A stretch of DNA of 5,523 bases from an uncultured Oscillospiraceae bacterium (GTDB lineage: Bacteria; Bacillota; Clostridia; Oscillospirales; Oscillospiraceae). Location of the stretch: NCBI GenBank assembly GCA_905236265.1, contig CAJOOV010000091.1:1-5523 (forward strand), in the 5' to 3' direction. The notes beneath the pieces are model-generated. The model saw nothing but the letters and a program-made list of their open reading frames with translations, was not told the origin of the DNA and did no database searches. The position numbers were made by a program, and so were the translations under genes. The stretch's first letter is position 1; every line of letters starts with the position of its first letter. Shown in pieces: positions 1-5,523 of the stretch.

Positions 1-1
1 A

Positions 2-1774
2 ATCGTCTGCACTGTGCTCAGCGTGGACTATGACTGTCAGCCGGAGATTGCCGCCACCATCGGCACCTCCGCCGCCCTGGCCATCTCCGACATCCCCTGG
101 AACGGCCCCGTAGGCTGCATCAGCGTGGGTCTGGTGGACGGGAAGATCGTCCTCAACCCGGATCAGGAGCAGCGCCACGTCTCCCAGCAGGCGACCACCG
201 TTGTGGCCACCAGCAAGAAGGTGGTCATGATCGAGTCCGGTGCCAATCAGGTGGACAATGAGACCATGCTGCAGGGCATCCAGATGGCCTTTGACGAGAT
301 TCAGAAGCAGATCGCCCTGATTAACCGGATGGTGGAGGAAATCGGCAAGCCCAAGTTCGAGTATCCCCACGCCGACTTTGATCAGGAGCTGTTCGACAAG
401 ATCGTGGAGAACAGCTGGGACGAGGCCTGCGATGCCATGGACACCGACGACAAGAACCAGCGTGAGGCCGACTGGAACAAGCTCATCGACAAATGGCATG
501 AGCTGTATCTGGAGGATCACCCCAATATGGATCAGTATCTGGAGGAGATCACCTACAAGTTCCAGAAGAAGATCGTGAAGAAGTGGCTGTTGGAGGGTCA
601 TCGTGTGGATGGCCGCCAGTCCAACGAAATCCGTCCTCTGGCCGCCGAGGTGGGCGTGCTGCCCAAGGTACACGGCTCCGGTCTGTTCACCCGCGGCCAG
701 ACGCAGGTGCTCAGCGTCTGCACCCTGAACACCCTGACCATGTGCCAGAAGATCGACTCCATCTGGGAGGAAGATACCAAGCGCTATATGCACCACTACA
801 ACTTCCCCGGCTATTCCGTGGGCGAGGCCCGCAGCGCCAAGAGCGTGGGACGCCGGGAGTATGGCCACGGCGCACTGGCAGAGCGGGCTCTGGTTCCCGT
901 GCTGCCCAGCGAGGAGGATTTCCCCTATGCCATCCGTGTGGTGTCCGAGACCCTCAGCTCCAACGGCTCCACCTCTCAGGGCTCCATCTGCGGCTCTACG
1001 CTGGCGCTGATGGATGCCGGCGTGCCCATCTCCGCCCCTGTGGCTGGCATCTCCTGCGGTCTGATTCAGGACGACGACGGCAGGTTCCAGACCTTCATCG
1101 ACATTCAGGGTGTGGAGGACTTCCACGGCGAGATGGACTTCAAGGTGGCCGGCACGAAAAAGGGCATCACCGCCATTCAGATGGATCTGAAAAACGACGG
1201 TCTGACCATGGAGATCATCCGTGAGGCATTGGAAAAGACCTATGACGCACGCTGCCAGATTCTGGATCAGATTATGCTCCCCGTCATCGCTGAGCCCCGT
1301 CCTGAGATCTCCGAGAACGCCCCCAAGCTGATTAAGATGAAGATCGCCGTGGACAACATCCGTGACGTGATCGGCTCCGGCGGCAAGGTGATTCAGAAGA
1401 TTCAGGCCGATTCCGGCGCAAAGGTAGACGTGGAGGAGGACGGCACCATCTATATCTCCGGCCCCAACTCCGCCACGGTGGAGGCTGCCAAGCGCACCAT
1501 TGACGCCATTGTGTTTGTCCCCGAGGTGGGTCAGCTCTACTTCGGTAAGGTGGTTCGCATCCTGAAGTTCGGCGCCTTTGTGGAGCTGGCTCCCGGCAAG
1601 GACGGCATGGTTCACATCTCCAAGCTGTCTAACCACCGCATTGCACGGGTAGAGGACGCTGTGAATATCGGCGATATGATCTGGGTCAAGGTCACGGACA
1701 TCGACGAGAAGGGCCGAGTCAACCTGAGCCATATCGACGCCCTGCGGGAGATCAGGGCGAAGAAGGAAGAGTGA
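2..1774 (+). CDS. pnp: Polyribonucleotide nucleotidyltransferase (PNPase), 5'-truncated by window edge
   Basis: PNPase is a cytoplasmic trimeric 3'-to-5' exoribonuclease that uses phosphate to release nucleoside diphosphates in mRNA decay. The frame is open through the left edge, so the GTG at 14 is internal and not the start. The visible 590 residues align with the family from just after the middle of the first RNase PH domain; about 110 N-terminal residues are missing compared with the usual ~700. Domains, in window residue numbers: remainder of RNase PH domain 1 (1-~115), all-helical linker domain (~118-195), catalytic RNase PH domain 2 (~199-435), KH (~443-500) and S1 (~510-580). Domain 2 carries FTRG (229-232), RREYGHG (from 284), the phosphate-binding NGSTS (321-325) and the acidic pair D373/D379 in DFHGEMDFKVAG, matching the E. 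coli D486/D492 spacing. The KH loop reads GSGG (458-461). The protein stops soon after S1, with no long tail. Family identity is certain by motif content. Confidence 0.98.
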   Translation: MVCTVLSVDYDCQPEIAATIGTSAALAISDIPWNGPVGCISVGLVDGKIVLNPDQEQRHVSQQATTVVATSKKVVMIESGANQVDNETMLQGIQMAFDEIQKQIALINRMVEEIGKPKFEYPHADFDQELFDKIVENSWDEACDAMDTDDKNQREADWNKLIDKWHELYLEDHPNMDQYLEEITYKFQKKIVKKWLLEGHRVDGRQSNEIRPLAAEVGVLPKVHGSGLFTRGQTQVLSVCTLNTLTMCQKIDSIWEEDTKRYMHHYNFPGYSVGEARSAKSVGRREYGHGALAERALVPVLPSEEDFPYAIRVVSETLSSNGSTSQGSICGSTLALMDAGVPISAPVAGISCGLIQDDDGRFQTFIDIQGVEDFHGEMDFKVAGTKKGITAIQMDLKNDGLTMEIIREALEKTYDARCQILDQIMLPVIAEPRPEISENAPKLIKMKIAVDNIRDVIGSGGKVIQKIQADSGAKVDVEEDGTIYISGPNSATVEAAKRTIDAIVFVPEVGQLYFGKVVRILKFGAFVELAPGKDGMVHISKLSNHRIARVEDAVNIGDMIWVKVTDIDEKGRVNLSHIDALREIRAKKEE

Positions 1775-1780
1775 TTCTAA

Positions 1781-1815
1781 GGGGTCTGACGGAGCGCTGT
1801 CAGACCCCTGCTTTC
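1781..1815 (+). terminator. Hairpin after pnp, weak intrinsic terminator or mRNA 3' stabiliser
   Basis: A perfect 10-bp inverted repeat, GGGGTCTGAC (1781-1790) with GTCAGACCCC (1799-1808), encloses an 8-base loop and begins 6 bases after the pnp stop codon. What follows is TGCTTTCC, only three consecutive T residues, so it is a poor match to a strong intrinsic terminator. It may terminate partially and let some transcription run into the acyltransferase genes, or protect the pnp 3' end. The structure is seen directly; its function is inferred. Confidence 0.6.
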
Positions 1816-1820
1816 CACCC

Positions 1821-1829
1821 GGAGAGGAG
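1821..1829 (+). promoter_or_regulatory. Ribosome binding site of first acyltransferase gene
   Basis: GGAGAGGAG lies 8 bases upstream of the ATG at 1838. It is a strong Shine-Dalgarno match and fixes that ATG as the start. Confidence 0.8.
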
Positions 1830-1837
1830 ATAACTGC

Positions 1838-2923
1838 ATGGCGAAACGAAACGGAAAAATTGAATTGATGCGCTTTGTCTTTTCGGTACTGGTGGTGGCC
1901 TTTCACGCCAGCGGAGATATTTGGAGCGGGGCAAAGCCGCTGACGGAGCATCTGTCTCTGGCCTCTCAGGGAGCGATCGGCGTGGAGTTTTTCTTCCTGG
2001 TCTCCGGCTTTCTTATGGCAAAGTCGGTGTACCGGCAAAACGAGGCGGCGCCCTGTGACACGCAGACTCTGGGCAGCGACACCACCCGGTTCCTATGGCG
2101 CAAGGTGAAGGGGATCTGGCCCTATCATCTGTTCTTCTGCTTTGCCATGTTTGTGCTGCACTGCATCAAGGTGGGAAGCTTTCATCTGCACTATCTGTGG
2201 TATGAACTGCCCAGTCTGTTCTTCCTCCACCGAAGCGGAATCATAGGGGTGGTGGACGCCTTTATCGGTGTGGAGTGGTATATTAGCTCCATGCTGCTGG
2301 CTATGGCGGTGCTGTACCCCCTGATTCGATACAACTACAATCTCTTTACCCATGTGGTGGCTCCGCTGACCGGCATATTGGTGGTGGGCTACCTCTCCTA
2401 CACCACCGGTGCGCTGACAGGTGCCGGCAACTGGGCGGGTCTTACCTTCAAGGCCAACCTGCGGGCGGTGGCGGAGCTGTGTCTGGGCGCCGCCGGCTAT
2501 GAGGTCTGCCGCAGTATGGAGAGAAGGACGTTCACCGCCCTCCAGCGGCTGCTGCTGACACTGGCGGAGGCTGGAGGATTCCTGTATGCCATTTACATTG
2601 GCTGCAGCACAGAGGACTTCCATATGCAGTTCTACGCCCTGATGGTGCTGTGCGTGGCGGTGCCCATCGCATTTAGCGGCAAGAGCCTGCTCAGCGGCAG
2701 CCCGCTGTTTCAAAACCAGATTTGTACGTTTCTGGGAGCGGCCAGCCTCCCCATCTACCTCGGTCAGAATGTGACCAGAACCATCAACAAATATTGGCTG
2801 GGCGGGCTGCCTAAGAGCTGGCAGTTTATCCTTGTTGTGGTATCCACTGTTCTCCTTGGCACTGCCGTCTATCTGATTTGGACTGCCATAGGCAGCAGGA
2901 GAAAGAAGGCACAGCAGGCATGA
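1838..2923 (+). CDS. Acyltransferase 3 family integral membrane protein (copy A)
   Basis: A 361-residue polytopic membrane protein of the acyltransferase 3 (OafA/WecH/IcaC-like) family, whose members transfer acyl groups, often acetyl or succinyl, to sugars or envelope polymers across the membrane. Visible signatures: the R-x10-H motif R12...H23 in the first membrane segment (H23 is the probable catalytic histidine), GVEFFFLVSGFLM (48-60) corresponding to the family FFxxSG block, and EWY at 146-148 corresponding to the family WSLxxEWYxY block. About ten hydrophobic segments can be picked out, with a basic C-terminus (SRRKK). A good RBS sets the start. Where many family members have a histidine in the C-terminal YLxH block, this protein has Q310 (LPIYLGQN). 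It is followed at once by a paralogue with which it shares an ATGA overlap. The substrate is unknown: a wall glycan, teichoic acid, exopolysaccharide or glycolipid are all possible. Family assignment is strong; specific function is not assignable. Confidence 0.9.
   Translation: MAKRNGKIELMRFVFSVLVVAFHASGDIWSGAKPLTEHLSLASQGAIGVEFFFLVSGFLMAKSVYRQNEAAPCDTQTLGSDTTRFLWRKVKGIWPYHLFFCFAMFVLHCIKVGSFHLHYLWYELPSLFFLHRSGIIGVVDAFIGVEWYISSMLLAMAVLYPLIRYNYNLFTHVVAPLTGILVVGYLSYTTGALTGAGNWAGLTFKANLRAVAELCLGAAGYEVCRSMERRTFTALQRLLLTLAEAGGFLYAIYIGCSTEDFHMQFYALMVLCVAVPIAFSGKSLLSGSPLFQNQICTFLGAASLPIYLGQNVTRTINKYWLGGLPKSWQFILVVVSTVLLGTAVYLIWTAIGSRRKKAQQA
2897..2909 (+). promoter_or_regulatory. Purine-rich ribosome binding region inside copy A, supports coupled start of copy B
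   Basis: AGGAG (2897-2901) and GAAGG (2905-2909) lie within the last codons of copy A, the latter 10 bases before the ATG at 2920. Together with the ATGA stop/start overlap and the exact N-terminal match to copy A, this supports 2920 as the start rather than the in-frame TTG at 2878. Confidence 0.6.
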
Positions 2924-3984
2924 AGGGCAGGAACGGAAAAATCGAACTGATGCGCTTCGTTTTTGCCCTGTGCATCCTGCTGGGACACATCAACCTCAAG
3001 GTATGGAACAGCACGAAAACCTTCGGCAGTTTCACCCTGTCCAGACGGGGCTATCTGGGCGTGGAGTTTTTCTTTCTGGTGGCTGGCTGGCTGATGGCAA
3101 AATCCGTTGCCCGGCAGAACGCCGCCGGTGCCTGTGAAAGCGCCGGGGAAGACACTGCGCTGTTTCTATGGAAAAAGGTAAAGGGGCTGTTGCCCTATCA
3201 CCTGAGCGTGTGCGCCCTTGCGGCCATCTCCCTCGCCCTTCGTGCCCCGGTCGAGATGCCGGGAACACTGCTTGTGCGCCTGCCCGGTGTTCTCTTTCTT
3301 CAAAACACCGGAATGCTGGGAGAGTCCAATCCCCTGATTGCCATGGAGTGGTATCTCTCCGCCATGCTCATTGCCATGGCTCTCCTCTATCCCCTCTCAC
3401 GCAGGTGGTATCGCACGACCGTGTGCTATCTGGCTCCCCTGACCGCCATTGTGCTGCTGGGCTGGATGGTACACGAGACGGGATACCTCTCCGGTACGAG
3501 GGAGTATCTGGGCTTCTGGCTGAAGGGCAACTGGAGGGCGATTGCGGAAATCGCTCTGGGCATGAGCTGCTATGAGGTGTCCCAAATGCTGGGGCGCAGG
3601 GCATGGACGCAGCGCCAGCGTTTTTGCCTCACCGCTGCCGAGGCCGTGTGCTATCTTCTCTCTCTGGGCTATATGTTCAGCGATCTGGGCACCGAGTATG
3701 AGCTGCTGGTTCTCTTCCTGCTCACGGCGGCGGTGACCCTGTCCTTCAGCAACGCAGGCGTTCTCACCAGCGCCCCCTTTGACAACCGCCTTTGCGCCTA
3801 TCTGGGGGCAATCACCCTGCCCCTCTATCTGGTGCAGGAGGTCTGCTGGACGGCGGTTCAGTTTTGGCTGGGCGATTTACGCCCCGGCATACAGGCAGCG
3901 CTGATTTTCTCCCTGTCCCTTCTGCTGGCAGTGCTGCTCCACGCCTGTTTCTCTCAGCGCAGGCATAAAACGCTGTCGGCATAA
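2920..3984 (+). CDS. Acyltransferase 3 family integral membrane protein (copy B), paralogue of copy A
   Basis: A 354-residue polytopic membrane protein, paralogous to the preceding gene. I chose the ATG at 2920 because it gives an N-terminus (MKGRNGKIELMRFVF) collinear with copy A and overlaps the copy A stop as ATGA; the TTG at 2878 would add 14 residues with no counterpart. The R12-x10-H23 motif is conserved at the same residue numbers, as is EWY (143-145). The FFxxSG block reads FFFLVAGWLM, with alanine (A55) where copy A has serine (S56). The C-terminal block is LPLYLVQE with Q306, matching Q310 of copy A. By eye about a third of positions are identical across the full length, and far more in the N-terminal, GVEFFFLV, FLWxKVKGxxPYHL and EWY blocks. 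About ten hydrophobic segments are visible. It is very probably co-transcribed and translationally coupled with copy A. It may be a second enzyme with a different acceptor or donor, or a partner subunit; the sequence does not decide. Confidence 0.9.
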   Translation: MKGRNGKIELMRFVFALCILLGHINLKVWNSTKTFGSFTLSRRGYLGVEFFFLVAGWLMAKSVARQNAAGACESAGEDTALFLWKKVKGLLPYHLSVCALAAISLALRAPVEMPGTLLVRLPGVLFLQNTGMLGESNPLIAMEWYLSAMLIAMALLYPLSRRWYRTTVCYLAPLTAIVLLGWMVHETGYLSGTREYLGFWLKGNWRAIAEIALGMSCYEVSQMLGRRAWTQRQRFCLTAAEAVCYLLSLGYMFSDLGTEYELLVLFLLTAAVTLSFSNAGVLTSAPFDNRLCAYLGAITLPLYLVQEVCWTAVQFWLGDLRPGIQAALIFSLSLLLAVLLHACFSQRRHKTLSA

Positions 3985-4018
3985 TTCCCCCTCCCCATGC
4001 GGAAACTATACAAAACGC

Positions 4019-4053
4019 AGAGCCTTTGACCTGTGCCGCTCGTCAAAGGCTCT
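4019..4053 (+). promoter_or_regulatory. Perfect 12-bp hairpin in the leader of the M16 peptidase gene
   Basis: AGAGCCTTTGAC (4019-4030) is the exact reverse complement of GTCAAAGGCTCT (4042-4053), with an 11-base loop. No T-run follows on the plus strand, so it is not a standard intrinsic terminator in that direction. It ends 8 bases before the ribosome binding site of the peptidase gene. It could be a 5' mRNA stabiliser, a leader regulatory element, a protein-binding operator, or a processing site between the acyltransferase and peptidase messages. On the minus strand it would be followed by GCGTTTTG, but no minus-strand gene here needs a terminator. The structure is certain; the role is not. 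Confidence 0.55.
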
Positions 4054-4060
4054 CACAGAC

Positions 4061-4070
4061 AGGAAAGAGG
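4061..4070 (+). promoter_or_regulatory. Ribosome binding site of M16 peptidase gene
   Basis: AGGAAAGAGG ends 6 bases before the ATG at 4077. It favours this start over the in-frame ATG at 4026, which lies inside the hairpin and lacks a comparable site. Confidence 0.75.
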
Positions 4071-4076
4071 TGCTAC

Positions 4077-5336
4077 ATGAGGCAATTTCAAACGGAGACG
4101 CTGCCCAACGGCGTGCGTATTCTCACCGAGCCCATGGACTCCGTGCGCTCGGCTGCGCTGGGCATCTGGGTGGCAACCGGCTCCCGTGCCGAGACAGCGC
4201 AGGAGTCCGGCGCTGCCCATTTTATTGAGCATATGCTCTTTAAGGGCGGCGAGCACTGCACCGCCGCCCAGCTTGCCGCACGGATGGATGCCATCGGCGG
4301 ACAGCTCAACGCCTTCACCACAAAGGAATGCACCTGCTTCTATGTCCATGCGCTGGACAGCCATCTGATGGAAGGGCTGGATATCCTCACGGACATGTTC
4401 TTCCACTCCGGATTCCACCAGAAGGACGTGGAGACGGAGCGGGGCGTGATTCTGGAGGAAATCGGGATGTACCGGGACGATCCCGCCGATCTGGTGAGTG
4501 AACGCCTTGCGGCGGACATCTACCGGGGCACGCCCCTCGCCCGCCCCATTCTGGGCAAAAAGTCCACGCTGGAGCGCATGACCGGGGATTGGCTCAGGGA
4601 GTACAAGCAGACCCACTACTGCCCGGACAAGGTGGTGGTGTCTCTGGCAGGCTCCTATCCTGAAGCAGTGGTGCAGGCCATTCGGGAGCGGTTTTCCGCC
4701 ATGGCGCCGGGCAAGACCGCCCCGCTGAAGCCGGGACGCTACACTCCCTCCGTCACCCTGAAGCGCAAGGCCACGGAACAGAATCACCTCATCCTCGCCT
4801 TCCCTGCGCTCTCCGCCTCAGACCCGAGGCGCTTCTCCCTGCAGATCCTCAGCTCCATTCTGGGCGGCGGCATGTCCTCCCGGCTGTTCCAGCAGGTGCG
4901 GGAGCGGCAGGGGCTGTGCTATAATATCTATTCCTACGGCTCCGCCTATTCGGACTTGGGCGTGTTCTGTGTCGCCACTGCCCAGAGCAGGGACACGGAG
5001 GCCCAGGCCATTTCCAGCATCCGCCGGGTGATCGACGAGATTGCCGCTGACGGCGCCACGGAGGAGGAGCTTCACCGGGCAAGGGAGCTGGCCAAGGCCA
5101 ATGTGCTCATGGGCATGGAGTCCACCACCGCCCACATGAACCACATGGCCCGCTCCGTCCTCTCCGGGGAGCCTATCCTCACCCCGGACGAAATCATCGC
5201 CGCCTATGATGCGGTGACGCCGGAATCCGTCCGGCGTCTGGCGGAAGAGGTGTTCCGCTGGGAAAACGCCTCCCTCTCCGTGGTGGGCAAAGTGGCGGAG
5301 GAGGCGGGATACCGGGAGCGCATTGCCTCCAACTGA
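4077..5336 (+). CDS. mlpA: M16 family zinc metallopeptidase (MlpA/YmxG, processing-peptidase-like)
   Basis: A 419-residue peptidase of the M16B group, related to B. subtilis MlpA/YmxG and to the mitochondrial processing peptidase beta subunit. It has no signal peptide or membrane segment and is expected in the cytoplasm. The inverted zinc motif H48-F-I-E51-H52 is intact, and the third metal ligand is probably E128 in ERGVILEEI (121-129), about 75 residues further on as expected. The N-terminal M16 domain spans roughly residues 10-160. The C-terminal M16 domain spans roughly 165-345 and carries the family block LGGGMSSRLFQQVRERQGLCY, whose Arg and Tyr form the substrate-contact pair of active members. 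Length is typical. The start at 4077 is chosen by the RBS and because MRQFQTETLPNGVRI is the usual N-terminus; the upstream ATG at 4026 would add 17 atypical residues. Genes of this type follow pnp in Bacillus, which supports the name. The physiological substrate of this group is poorly defined. Confidence 0.95.
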   Translation: MRQFQTETLPNGVRILTEPMDSVRSAALGIWVATGSRAETAQESGAAHFIEHMLFKGGEHCTAAQLAARMDAIGGQLNAFTTKECTCFYVHALDSHLMEGLDILTDMFFHSGFHQKDVETERGVILEEIGMYRDDPADLVSERLAADIYRGTPLARPILGKKSTLERMTGDWLREYKQTHYCPDKVVVSLAGSYPEAVVQAIRERFSAMAPGKTAPLKPGRYTPSVTLKRKATEQNHLILAFPALSASDPRRFSLQILSSILGGGMSSRLFQQVRERQGLCYNIYSYGSAYSDLGVFCVATAQSRDTEAQAISSIRRVIDEIAADGATEEELHRARELAKANVLMGMESTTAHMNHMARSVLSGEPILTPDEIIAAYDAVTPESVRRLAEEVFRWENASLSVVGKVAEEAGYRERIASN

Positions 5337-5350
5337 ACCCTTTACTATGC

Positions 5351-5390
5351 AAAAAGCGCCGTCGGCTGTACTTGCCGATGGCGCTTTTTT
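5351..5390. terminator. Bidirectional intrinsic terminator between convergent genes
   Basis: AAAAAGCGCC (5351-5360) pairs with GGCGCTTTTT (5380-5389). The stem continues inward for six more pairs, one of them G-U, to a 7-base loop at 5367-5373. A T6 run ends the plus-strand copy and an A5 run starts it, so it works as a Rho-independent terminator in both directions. It sits 14 bases after the M16 peptidase stop and 12 bases beyond the stop of the minus-strand GGDEF gene, so it serves both. Confidence 0.93.
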
Positions 5391-5402
5391 GTTCCTCTGT
5401 GG

Positions 5403-5523
5403 TCAGCAGACCACTCTGTTCTTCCCGCTGCATTTTCCCTGATAGAGCTTTTGATCCGCATGATTGATCCATTCCTTTACGCTTTTCCCTGACTCATAGC
5501 GTGCCATGCCAATGGTGATGGTG
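5403..5523 (-). CDS. C-terminal end of a GGDEF domain protein (putative diguanylate cyclase), 5' part outside window
   Basis: Read on the minus strand, 39 codons end at a TGA (5405-5403). They match the last part of a GGDEF domain: the strand TITIGMARYE (the family's VTxSxGxA segment) is followed by a helix with ADQKLYQGK and the closing GKNRV, equivalent to the family consensus ADxALYxAKxxGRNRV. GGDEF proteins make cyclic di-GMP from two GTP, or act as degenerate sensors. The GGDEF active-site loop itself lies beyond the right edge, so activity cannot be judged. The domain is at the extreme C-terminus, as is usual when sensory or membrane regions precede it. The gene converges on the M16 peptidase gene and shares its terminator. 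The fragment is short, but the motif order is distinctive. Confidence 0.85.
   Translation of the reverse strand, partial: TITIGMARYESGKSVKEWINHADQKLYQGKCSGKNRVVC

Noticed and set aside
14..16. GTG codon as a possible start of a 586-residue PNPase
   Set aside because: The frame is open upstream to base 2 and the residues before it (IVCT) continue the family alignment; a start here would cut through RNase PH domain 1.
583..1224. Plus-strand alternate-frame open frame of 213 codons within pnp
   Set aside because: It overlaps the catalytic domain of PNPase; its translation is Arg/Gly/His-rich shadow sequence.
1373..1384. KH-domain loop GSGG in PNPase instead of the GKGG of E. coli
   Set aside because: The GxxG frame is intact and the two middle residues vary within the family, so I do not count it as a defect.
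2093..2713. Minus-strand open frame of 206 codons opposite acyltransferase copy A
   Set aside because: It is antisense to a well-supported membrane protein gene, and its translation is low-complexity, rich in Gln, His and Ala, without a known motif.
2878..2919. Upstream TTG start adding 14 residues to acyltransferase copy B
   Set aside because: The added residues have no counterpart in copy A, and the ATG at 2920 gives an ATGA overlap and a collinear N-terminus.
4027..4055. TTGACC at 4027 as a -35 box for the peptidase gene
   Set aside because: It is part of the hairpin stem, and at 17 bases' spacing the sequence is CTCTCA, not a -10 element.
4026..4076. Upstream ATG start adding 17 residues to the M16 peptidase
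   Set aside because: It lies within the hairpin, has no good RBS, and the added residues are atypical for the family; 4077 has a strong RBS.
4053..4787. Long minus-strand open frame of 244 codons opposite the M16 peptidase gene
   Set aside because: It lies almost wholly antisense to a clear M16 coding region, shows no recognisable domain, and is expected from GC-rich codon use.
5194..5472. Minus-strand open frame of 92 codons spanning the terminator at the right end
   Set aside because: It runs through the bidirectional terminator and overlaps both the M16 gene and the GGDEF fragment in other frames; it has no recognisable content.

Overview
The window looks like a chromosomal segment from a GC-rich member of the Firmicutes, most likely a gut Clostridia/Oscillospirales-type bacterium. 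This rests on GC-rich codon use, strong purine-rich ribosome binding sites, and the pairing of pnp with a downstream M16 peptidase gene, which resembles the Bacillus subtilis pnpA-ylxY-mlpA (ymxG) neighbourhood. The taxonomic placement is inference; no rRNA or other marker is present.

Layout, left to right. (1) Bases 2-1774, plus strand: the last 590 codons of pnp (polynucleotide phosphorylase), cut by the left edge. It is followed by a 10-bp hairpin with only a weak T-tract. (2) Bases 1838-2923 and 2920-3984, plus strand: two tandem, divergent paralogues of membrane acyltransferase 3 family proteins, joined by an ATGA stop/start overlap. (3) Bases 3985-4076: a short intergenic region with a perfect 12-bp hairpin and then a strong ribosome binding site. 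(4) Bases 4077-5336, plus strand: a complete M16 zinc metallopeptidase of the MlpA/YmxG type with an HxxEH site. (5) Bases 5351-5390: a canonical bidirectional terminator. (6) Bases 5403-5523, minus strand: the last 39 codons of a GGDEF (diguanylate cyclase) protein, converging on the peptidase gene.

The window combines a housekeeping RNA-decay gene and a conserved processing-peptidase-like gene with an accessory pair of acyltransferase genes between them. The acyltransferases probably act on an extracytoplasmic glycan or other envelope polymer; the substrate cannot be read from sequence. In B. subtilis the same slot holds ylxY, a polysaccharide deacetylase-like gene, so an envelope-modifying function between pnp and the peptidase has a parallel. 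I see no phage, transposon, CRISPR or tRNA/rRNA signal. I see no clear evidence for a wholly new system; the most unusual item is the coupled, duplicated acyltransferase pair.
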